Shown: positions 54,801 to 64,000 of the stretch, piece by piece
Numbering within the stretch: the first letter of the stretch is position 1
Layout: every line of letters starts with the position of its first letter
Source of the DNA: Thunnus maccoyii
Lineage: Eukaryota > Chordata > Actinopteri > Scombriformes > Scombridae
Direction: 5' to 3'
DNA: 64,000 nucleotides
Assembly: GCF_910596095.1 (NCBI RefSeq)
Contig: NC_056533.1
Span: 28,060,662 to 28,124,661 of the forward strand
The notes under the pieces: generated by a model
Told to the model about the DNA's origin: nothing
Databases searched by the model: none
Seen by the model: only the letters and a program-made list of their open reading frames with translations
Translations under genes and position numbers: made by a program

Positions 54801-57800
54801 ATGGAATATTTATATATATATATAATATATATTAATATACTTTTCCTCACATAAAGAAGTATTACCACTAGTGAGCCTTACAGTATATAAAATACATTTT
54901 TGTTACAGCAGCCAAGTTGCATCAGTTCCCAAAGCATAACAACACAAAAATAGAATTACAAAACTGTAAATAACAATCTTCAACAAGAAACTAAAGCAAA
55001 GCTGGGATCACACGCTAACTCTAAATATATATACAATGACATAATGTTTGTTAGTAGTACAAGCTGTGAACCCCGCCTATGTAGACTGGCATTACCATAT
55101 CTTATTACTTAAGTGGTTTAACATTTCTCATTTTATTTTATCTCATTTAATTTCTCTGTGTTTTTCCATTCCATGAAATAAAGTTTGCTTAGTTCAGTGC
55201 TGCCCAAGTTAGTAAAGGATTATTTATACAATCACAGCATTATTTCATCAGTGTTATATTCTTGAATTAAGGATACTCTAATATATTGGACTGTGGCTGA
55301 AGGAGAGTAATAAAACATAGGCCACACCATGAGCAAATACAGACTCTATACCCCGACTGCCCAGACACTATAACAGGAGATATGTTAATCTTTAACAACA
55401 CAACCTGAACATGAATCATTGTCATTGTCTCATGAGAAATTTTTCAGCTTGACGATTAACCTCGCAGTAAAAACAACTATGCTGGCCCGCAGTAAAATAT
55501 GAAATATGACCGTGAATGTGTGTGTATAACACGGGGGTGGAGGGCGAAGCTGCGTAGATGTTAACATTGACAGCTGCAGTGCAAATTTTCTTGCTTGTCC
55601 TAACTCAGAGGAATCTCACAATTCAGCACCACACCCCTCTGGATCTGGGTGAGTCCCATCTGTCACCCCAAACCAAACCCCCTCCACTCCTTGGTACTAA
55701 TCCCTCTCACCCCTCTCTTCTCCTCCTCCTTTCTTCTTCTTTCAGTGACAGCCCTCTCCCCTCTGCTCTCTGTATTTTGATCCTTCTAACCCAGTAGCCT
55801 TCTTCAAGTGTCAGTCTGTGAAATTGGCATTTCCTTCAGTGTTGGGAGTCTTTCATTTATACCCCTTTGGTTTAATTCCTCTCATTTACTGTCTGTCAGT
55901 TTACCTGTGATCTCCTCTCCTCCCCTTTCCTCTCTTCTCCTCTCCTCTTCTCTCCTCTCCTCTCCTCTGCAGTGATATCTCAGCATGATGCAATCAAACA
56001 CCAAATGTTTGTAACGTCTCATTTTTTAGGTGATTTTACGTTCACGTCATGTGTAGCAATGTTAAAGGTCTTGTGAGGTTGCACTATACTTCTCCTCACA
56101 ATTCAACTTGGCTCTATTCTTAATTTAAAGCCTGTTGCCTTTCAGTAAGGCTTTAGGGAAGTTTTCTGTATGAGAATCATGACATGATTTTTAAAGAGTG
56201 TCACTCTCATCAAAATTCAGCAATCCATAATTTATACTCTCACATATCTCCTTCACAGCTTCTAGTAGGTATAGATTAACCCTGCAATGAACCAACTCAC
56301 CTTCAGGGGCGTCCTCTGATAACATGCTGTCTCGTCTCAGTCTGTCTTCCTTGTCATCAAGTGAAAAGTGGAGAGAAGTACTGTAGAGAGTAGAGTATCA
56401 GGCCAGTACATTCAGTCCTATTGTATCCCGGCAGTCGTCAGAGTAACAGTAAACCTATTGTAACGGCGCCCTTTATGAAGCATGGCGCTAGGGTGACCCT
56501 GCTGCCCATGCTCCTTGGCTCATGTATGCTGGTGTGCATGTGTGTGTGTGTCCAAATGAGTGTGCATGGGGTCATGTGTGGGTGTTTGTACAAGCTCCAA
56601 CTTGCTTGTGTGTGTCTATGTGTGGAGGGGGAGCCTGTGATGATAATGAGTGACAGTAACAACTGTTGGCTGTGAGACCTCCACAGGAGCTAGCTTCTGA
56701 CTGATGTGGAAGTGTTGCGCTCTAGAGGCTAAAGCTGGTGTGAACTGCAGCACTATGTGTGTGTGGGCACATATTTTTTCAAGTTCAATTACTTATTGCA
56801 GTGAGGAGGAGGAGGAGGAAGCCAAGAGAAGGAGTGATATGTGGTATGGCTGGAATGCAGGTGCACACATTCATGCATGTGAACTAAATAATACAGCACA
56901 GGTCTACAATATAAAATTATTGAACGTTAAAGATGATATAATCCAAAAGCACAACATCTGACATCCTTCTATCCTTAAACAATGAAAAGAAACACCAGGG
57001 GACAGTTCACATTTCATGGGTGGACAGACATGCAACAAGTGGTGAGAGAAATAGCATTGCTTTCTTATGAAAAATATGAATCTCCAAAACTTCAAGTTTT
57101 CATGAGCTGTGAAAACTGTTTTCAGCTCTGTGACAATACAGTTTTCAGGTAATCCAGTGCAGTTTTAAATTGTGTATTTAGCTTAAGAAGTAGGAGAATT
57201 TTCTAAGCCCATAAAACACTTAATCCCTCAGTACTCCAATTTACCTGAAAAAATCTAAATGTCCACATTAGCAGATACCTGATTTTTACTGGTAGGTGAT
57301 GATATGACACTTATTGCAAGTGCAGAATGTACAGAAGACATGTCAGGAGCATCTGATATCCATAGTTTGTTTACTGACTGTTTATGGACTGCTATGTGCA
57401 GTATGTCAAAGTGACTGAGCACAGGGATCTGTAAAGTAAACTTGGAGACTAGATTGACAGGCTTTTTTACTGCTTTCTTAAGTACTTAAGTACTAATATC
57501 AATGGCTTTACCTGTGCTACATTTCTGACATTGATGTGTTGTATTCAGCTTTGCAAAGCCAAGAATCCTACAACTACTGCATGGCACTATCAGCAGAATA
57601 TTTAATTCAAGTTTGCTTTGAGTCTCTTGTCCTTGAAGTTAAATCTTTCTGAAGGCTTTCTTATAAAGAAAACATGGCTAAACTTTACACTAAATTGGAG
57701 ATATATTAGTTGGTCGGTAGGATGTATTCACTTTGACACTTTATTAATAAGTCCCCCTATTTAGCATTTATAAACAGAATATAAACACTTAATAAATTGT

Positions 57801-59739
57801 TTATAACACACTACAATGAAGTAAATAGAAGATATAAGTGTTTATTTATGTATTTATGAACAACTCCTGTGGGCACCCATAAGTGGAGGCTGGTGTATAA
57901 ACAGATAATGAATGACAATAAAGTATAAGACAGTTGTATTCATATAAAATATGTCCTTAAAGTGTCCTTATATCTGCCTGTAACTTCAATATAGTGCAAC
58001 ATAAACCACTTTTAAATGTTTATATCCTCAGCTATTTAGTCTCTTTACTCCTGCTGGAAACTGAGAGATTACAGAAATGTATCTAAACAACAAAGTTACA
58101 ATCTACAGTCCAGGTCAAACCACAAGACCTTTTGCAGAGATTCAGTCGACTAGAAATGATGTAAACAATAAAGACGCTGATATCGGTGCAAGGCTTATGC
58201 AGCTCGATGAAGGCAGAGTATGTGTCTGCACCCCAGAATTTTATACACAGCTTCATAAAACATAAAAAAAATGTTTCCATCCATTGTCATTCTTAGTCAG
58301 GCCAAGTTCACAGCAGAACTTGTGTTATTCAGGTCAGATGTTGTATCTAGTCCAGCAGTGAAGTAACAAAACATGGCGCAGTCTTATAAAAGTAGAATGC
58401 AGTTTAGTACAGCATACAGTATAAATGTAAACTTTAAATGAAAGTTTACTATCTATCGACCCTCTTGGTTTTCTTCCTTTTATCACATCATGAAACACTT
58501 TTGAAAGAATAGAATTAAGAGAAACCTGCAGTTTGTGTCTTTAGGAAGCATCCCACGTCTTGAATTGCTGACATGTATCACACTAAATGAATGATATCGG
58601 ATCCTGAAGCAGGCCTCCCCTCTTGATGTCTGTGCCCTGTGTCTGACCTTGGGCTTTCTCAAGGGATCAGTGCCATGTGTCCCCTCAGCTGTGGAGAATT
58701 AAAGGAGAGACAGAGAGGAGAGGAGGACAGGAAAAAGAGAGAGAGAGAGAGAGACTCTACTTGGCATGTTCTTTATGATCAAAGGGTGGATACCCTTAGG
58801 CATTTGATTGACGTCTGTGTGTGCATTGGGTGCATGGGACATGCATGTATATTCCTGGAGTTGAAGTTGAGTGATGTGTGTTGGGGGAGGGCGACGACAG
58901 AGGGTGTGATGGCTAATCTTGCACCCCGGCAGTTTTGATCCCTTTGACTGGTAAGAGATGGGACATGGTGCCTTTATGTCTCTGAGATCAGCTGCGCTAA
59001 GTCTGAGATTAAGAAGGGAGATCCGGTATAAGAGTGAATCTACAAAGGCAGTGTGCCTGAAATAGTGCAGGAAAGAGCTGGAACATGAGCTCACACATGT
59101 TGCACTTGTTGCCCATCTGACATGTCATAAATTGCATACATAAAATCAGACATAGTCACAGAGGAAGATAACCAAGCTGGAAAATTAACTGTGGTCCCAT
59201 ATTTAAGTGACAGCTCACAGCGCCCTCTGCTGCCAGACAACACAAAGCTCAGAGGATTTTATACAGAAGATGTTTTTTAAGGTTTTTTCTTTTATGGTCT
59301 TTATTTTATGCAGAGAGCATTTCAGGTATTTCAGGGAAGATAAGCTGGTTCTGATTTGAGCTGCAAATTTGTAAAATGCGTTTTTTTCTCTTAAAGTCTT
59401 AAAGGGGCAATCCACTGATTTTTTTTTCCATTTCAGTGGAAAGTTTAACCACATTTTCTCTTTCAAGTTTACTAATCACACGAAGCAATACTCATTACAT
59501 GAAATAGTGTTTTCTTTAGTTCTAGCAGGAACTTTCCAAAGTCTGAAAAAATAACTTCAAATGATGTAACCATAGTTATCTTCCCTCTGGACTGGAAACT
59601 TGTCAATTAAAATGGAAAACCTGCGTTATGGTTGTAAGGAAACATGCTATTGAGTAACATTACGGAAATTGTATCCAACACTTGTGGAGCTGGACCCAAA
59701 CTAGGGAGTCAGGATATATCTTGGCCTCTGCTAAAGACC
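54801..59739. other. Gene-free stretch between itgb6 and rbms1
   Basis: Nearly 5 kb with no exon resembling a known protein on either strand. It contains a (TA)n patch (54810-54832), a CTCTCC-rich pyrimidine tract (55905-55972), GTGTGT stretches (56528-56630) and an (AG)n run (58735-58754). Nothing else is recognised. Confidence 0.55.
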
Positions 59740-60240
59740 TGCGACCAAAAAATATCAAAAATCTTCAAAAAGACCAAAACCAACAATGAATGAATTGATC
59801 CTACTAACAAGTATTGCCTGTAGAGTCACACTGTTCCACGGGGTGACATTTTCCTTCATAACCATGAATACAACCACTGTTACTGTGAGTCCATCCCAGA
59901 TACTGTACACCACCCTGCTGCTGCTCACCAGAGCACCAACTGTGCATCAATCTGCGGCTAAAAATAGTCCCCAAAAATGCACTATTTACTATTGTTTGAT
60001 TAACATTTGTTACAGTAACAGTGCCCAGCTGTTTCAGAAGAATTTAGCCTTTTAAAAAAAATGAAACATATTTGTGTCAGATTGAATGGGCTTGAGGCTG
60101 AGAGGAAGTCGGAAAGTAATGTGAGAGACAGATGAACACATTGACGGTTTTGATCCTTTTCATGGCGTTTGATGACAATAAGACAAATATAGAATAACAC
60201 CAGAGTTAACTTCAAAACTTACCAGAACAAAAATGTGGAA
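59740..60240. mobile_element. Copy of the repeat found at 48545-49260
   Basis: Shared phrases include AAAAAGACCAAAACC, ACAAGTATTGCCT, AAAAATGCACTATTTACTAT and GTGCCCAGCTGTTTCAGAAG (against GTGCCCAGTTGTTTTAGGAA). Order is the same in both copies, with different inserted material. Confidence 0.55.
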
Positions 60241-60421
60241 TAGCAAGAGTCAGAAACGAGATGATCAAGGCCAATTAAACAGACCAGAGTCTTATCTGAG
60301 AAAGAGAAGAGCCTTTTATTCATCACTGTTTCAAATGTTTTCAAAGGAGAGAGCAAGGAGAAGGTTGTTTGAGAATCAGTTGAAGGTGACAGGGGGAAGC
60401 AATGAGGATAACATGTACAAG

Positions 60422-60448
60422 ATTTTTTTTTTTTTTTTTTTTTTTTTG
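60422..60448. repeat. Poly-T run
   Basis: An almost uninterrupted run of T on the + strand (poly-A on the transcribed strand), followed by more T-rich sequence to about 60466. It may be the tail of an old retro-insertion or a plain homopolymer. Confidence 0.9.
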
Positions 60449-62689
60449 CATTTTTACATTTTTTTCCAGCAATAAATGTTCAGAATGTGAAAGCACCTGC
60501 AGTATTTTCACATTGTGAACATTTACTGTGACAGTACTGTTGATCAGGTAAAGCACTGCGACCTTACAGCTTCGACCATTTTTCTTGTCTCAGAGTAGTT
60601 TAAAGTTCTTACATCATAAATCTTCAATGTAAGGAAGAAAAAAAGCAAAGCAAACAATAAAAAACTCACTTATTTTTCACTTTTGGCCCTGGATGTATAT
60701 AATTTACAAATTTAGTTTTAACCACCCAACCTTTGAATCACATACTGTCAGCCACGGCCCATCCATCAGGCATCTTCTATCCAATTCTAATTGCGGTTTT
60801 AAATTGAATACTTCTGTTTAAGTACTTCATATGTAATTGCTGCCTTTATTTTGCAGTAGGCAATATTTGAGAGATACTTTTTCACTCCAAATTGGCATGT
60901 GCAGTATTAAGCTGCTGTATAACCATCTGACCAAACACGTAGCTATATCCTAGTCTTATTTTTGGAGAGCTTTACAGTAGCAGTTTAACCCCAGGATAGT
61001 GACTTTTAGCCTTTTATTTAAAGGAAAAATAGAAAAGGTAAGGGACAGTGGTGTATCATCTAAGATCTGGCTAGAAAGGCAGAAAAAAAAATCACCAAAT
61101 AAATGCATGTAGACTGCATTCATTTGTTCAAGCACGTTGTAAACCCAACTATTTTAAGGAGAAGCTAGTCGTTGTCTTACTTTGAATCTCTACAATGGAG
61201 CATCAAAACTAAACAACACTCATCATCTTGAGAGAAAAAAAAACAACAAACAAACACACTAGAACAGAAGCAATGACAAATAAAGATGAGGCAAAGCACA
61301 ATGTTTCTTTGAAAATCAGGAAGAGAAATGCTGCATGTGGGAGACAAACGGTAGAAGTCCTATTTAGCCAGCTCCTGAGCGTGGCTTTTGTTCTGTTTCG
61401 TCCACTCTGGTGCAAAGGGCTTTACCTGCAAACCCCACAACACCAGCAGACTCAGAACCATGAGGTAGATCACTGGTCAAACTGACCACAAGAGAAAAAC
61501 AAAACAAAAAAAAAAAAACAACAACAACCCTCCTAAAAGATGCCCATTCTGTGAAAACTTGTAATTTCATAAAAGTACGGCTCTTGTTACATGTCATTTC
61601 TGGAGTTTAAAAAAGGAAACGGGGGAGGGGGTGGGGGGGAAGAATTGCCTTGCTCTGAGTTTGTCACCGTTCTTTTTTTCTCAGTATTGCAGTGGGACTC
61701 TCATTGTCTTTATTGCCACCAGAAGACTAGATAGCGAAACACTCCATGATTTCACACACACGTTTGATCAATCAGATAGAAATATGACACCTGATCAAGT
61801 TCAATGAAGAAATGTTGGAGAATGTTTGATGTGACGTAAGGAAGGCACCTTTTCCAATAATAAATTCATTAATTCCTAATGAAATGGTCACCTGTATCAG
61901 CTGTCAAGTGCAGTTGAACACCAATTGATTTTGTAAGCTACTCTGTGACAGCTGTGGAAACCAAAAATGAAGCTTTTCTGAAACTTTAAACTTCAGTGCA
62001 AACAAGGTTTTGCAAGGGTTTTTCATATATCACAAATGAAGTAACTATAAAATCACAGAAACCTTGAAGGGGGGAAAATATCTCAATCTCATGCATTTTA
62101 ATATCACATCATACTGGGGATGATGGGGAGTGGGGGGCATGGGGGGGGTCTGGAAAGGGGTGGGAGGGTCCTCTGGCTTTTATTTGAGAATCCTTGAAAA
62201 AAGAGAAAAAGAAGAGCATGTTGTTTCTTATCAAAATAAATCTTGTTTTTTTTTCTGTGATTAGCCAACTGCTTGAGTCCATTTACACTGTCCTCATTTT
62301 CCCACCACAAACATCGGGGCTGTGCAAAAAAGTTCATGTGTCTGGTCCAATCAAAGAAGGCCGTGACTGTTATCACTGTGATGTCATCAGCAACGCCGCA
62401 CCTGCCTTCTGGCTCACAGAGTGGTAATCTAGCCTAAAGATAAAAACACAGCAAGCAGAAGCATTGATACAGAGAGCGACATTAGGGTTGTATTATCTCT
62501 GACCAACTCAGTGCAGTGCATTTTTTTTTAATGAAAGAGAGTCATATGGTCTTAATAACATTTAGATTATTAAAGTTTTTATTCCACTTCTTTAAGAAAT
62601 CCCTGGTGTGTCTGATTAATGCACCCTTTATGAAGGTTTATTTAGTTATAACTAATTTCTGTTGCATTTGTGTGTTTCCTTCCATAGGT

Positions 62690-63069
62690 GTGAATGTGTA
62701 CATGATGTGCGTCAGGTGTGTGTGTGTGTGTGTGTGTGCAAACAGGTGTGTGTCAGGAGAACAAGGAAGTGAGTGGTACCTCGCTGCCGGCTCCTGCAGG
62801 TGATTAGCTTTTCTTGGGTTGGCAGCTGGTTATATAAGCTTTAACCTTGTTTTCTTGGTTTTGGTTTCGTTGATTACCTTCCTAGTTAGATTTGTTTTTA
62901 TTTGTTTTGTTGGCCTTTTCCTGCCCTGAAGTTATGTTTAAGCTCCAGAAGTTGTAAATAAATTCACCTTCATTACAGTCAGCGGTCTGTCTCTGCAGCT
63001 GCTTGGGACTTGAGGAATATGGGGCCTTTTTATGTTGTGTCTTGGCTACCCCTAGATGGGGTATTACAC
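62690..63069 (+). mobile_element. Possible solo LTR
   Basis: On the plus strand a TATATAAG box (62830-62837) is followed 120 bases later by AATAAA (62957-62962), then TGTCTTGGCTACCCCTAGAT ending GGGGTATTACA, a layout and end that I associate with fish retroelement LTRs. A clean 5' TG start and target-site duplication were not found, so the call is tentative. Confidence 0.35.
62715..62739. repeat. (GT)n microsatellite
   Basis: About twelve GT units in the interval between itgb6 and the rbms1 stop codon. Confidence 0.9.
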
Positions 63070-63716
63070 TAATTTATATGTATTAATGATTAAAAAATAA
63101 TTCACTAATGTTTCATACATCAGTTATAATCCATCAATAAGAACAACTTTTGGGTTGCCAGGTTGTAAAAAAAAAAAAATTCTTTTGGCTGGTGTTTATC
63201 CTCCTCCAGCATGATGCATGTTTTGTCTTTGTAGCTTTAGTTCATCAACACTGCTCCAATGGATCATTTCACCACTAAACTTCTGGAAAAGCACTAGAGA
63301 GCATCTGAACTGAAATCAATTTTTTAAAAAACATAACAATATTTACAACAGCAGACCTGACAGAGTATTATAAAAACCCTTTAATTTATACTAGCAGACT
63401 CGATGGGTTACTTAAGTAGAAAACCCATGAGCATTTATTTATATTTATAACAACATTATAACCATAATACAGCCAAAAGGATTTTCCATAATGTGGTAAC
63501 CCCAAAATTATTCTCATTAATGTCTCATAACTATATCTACAATCTATAAAGCCTTAATAAAGCAATTACTTACAATGTATAAACCCTTAATAACAGATGC
63601 CAGATTAGAAAGTGGTACAATGACTTCAATTACGAGTCAATAAAGTTGCTAAAACAAACAACCTGCCCTCATTTAAGTCAGCTGGCCTTCACTCAGAAAC
63701 TGGAGCGTACCTGTGA

Positions 63717-63785
63717 TTACTTGCTGAGTTGACTGTAAGGAGACGAGTTGTTGGAAGAATCCACTTGCTGCTGTGTGCCATTTTC
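63717..63785 (-). CDS. rbms1: RNA-binding motif single-stranded-interacting protein 1, last coding exon
   Basis: RBMS1 (MSSP) binds single-stranded nucleic acid through two RRM domains. Only the final 23 codons are here: after an acceptor (TGCTTTTCAG|GAA) a phase-0 frame reads ENGTQQQVDSSNNSSPYSQ, then LSK and TAA. This parallels the C-terminus of human RBMS1 (QQQV...S-N-x-x-S-P-Y-x-x-x-x-K). The neighbour relation itgb6-rbms1 is also conserved in human. Another family member (RBMS2 or RBMS3) has a similar end, but synteny favours RBMS1. Upstream exons lie beyond the right edge. Confidence 0.85.
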   Translation of the reverse strand, partial: ENGTQQQVDSSNNSSPYSQLSK

Positions 63786-64000
63786 CTGAAAAGCAAAACG
63801 TTATAATGACCACCATCACTTTGTTTGCACTGCAATAATTGATAGTTTTAGAGGATGAAACACACCAGAAGCAACTAAAGGTCCCAAGTTTTTTTGGTGC
63901 ATTGTAATTAAAAAGAATTACTGTTTTTTTTACTGTAAGATACATCACAGTTAAATGGACACCAGGTAGAAGCTGAATGTTTTGGATGAAGAGTTGAATG
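63786..64000 (-). other. rbms1 intron, cut by the window edge
   Basis: Sequence upstream of the last rbms1 exon; T-rich near the acceptor on the transcribed strand. No exon is seen before the edge. Confidence 0.6.

Larger units (their letters stand above)
60600..63716 (-). other. Likely rbms1 3' UTR and downstream sequence
   Basis: Downstream of the rbms1 stop there is no other gene. Several minus-strand AATAAA signals occur (for example 60845-60850, 61709-61714 and near 63434), so the UTR end cannot be chosen from sequence. G-rich patches are at 61619-61640 and 62115-62170, and a (GT)n at 62715-62739. A possible LTR lies at 62690-63069. Confidence 0.4.

Noticed and set aside
63673..63948. 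Minus frame reading KWHTAASGFFQQLVSLQ at the right end
   Set aside because: Wrong frame of the rbms1 last exon; the shifted frame after the acceptor gives the recognisable RBMS1 C-terminus and a stop.

Overview
The window looks like a teleost (percomorph-type) fish chromosome. Its genes are vertebrate genes with many short exons, GT-AG introns and long AT-rich introns. The spaces between them are filled with repeats that I recognise as common in fish genomes, including short terminal-inverted-repeat elements, Tc1-like and LINE fragments, and (CA/GT)n microsatellites. No bacterial, viral or CRISPR-type feature was seen.

Four protein-coding genes, all on the minus strand, explain every convincing coding exon. 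From right to left (the direction of transcription): (i) the last coding exon of rbms1 (63717-63785), whose other exons lie beyond the right edge; (ii) itgb6, integrin beta-6, 15 coding exons, 53732 to 44521; (iii) pla2r1, the M-type phospholipase A2 receptor, 30 coding exons, 41773 to 16396, about 1485 codons; (iv) the 5' half of ly75 (DEC-205/CD205), 13 exons visible, 13318 to 1, running off the left edge inside C-type lectin domain 4. The order and orientation LY75-PLA2R1-ITGB6-RBMS1 match human 2q24.2, so this is an old conserved block and the synteny supports the gene names.

ly75 and pla2r1 are neighbouring members of the mannose-receptor family. Both have a signal peptide, a ricin-like cysteine-rich domain, one fibronectin type II domain and a string of C-type lectin domains (CTLDs), and their exon phases agree exon by exon, as expected of an ancient tandem duplication. 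Both encode endocytic type I membrane receptors. itgb6 encodes the beta chain of integrin alpha-v beta-6, and rbms1 an RNA-binding protein. I see no sign of a pathway shared by the four genes; the linkage is positional.

Gene-free stretches: 13319-16395 (ly75 promoter region, a LINE fragment and the pla2r1 3' UTR); 41774-44520 (pla2r1 promoter region, teleost repeats and the itgb6 3' UTR with a CA repeat); 53733-63716 (itgb6 promoter with a TATA-like box, repeats, and probably the long rbms1 3' UTR near the right end).

The observations most worth checking are a one-base frameshift in itgb6 exon 5; a diverged copy of pla2r1 intron 11, with about 10 bases of flanking exon, inside intron 9 of the same gene; two long near-perfect hairpins in introns; splice donors built from (GT)n microsatellites; and an optional in-frame donor in pla2r1 exon 5. 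I did not find a wholly new biological system.
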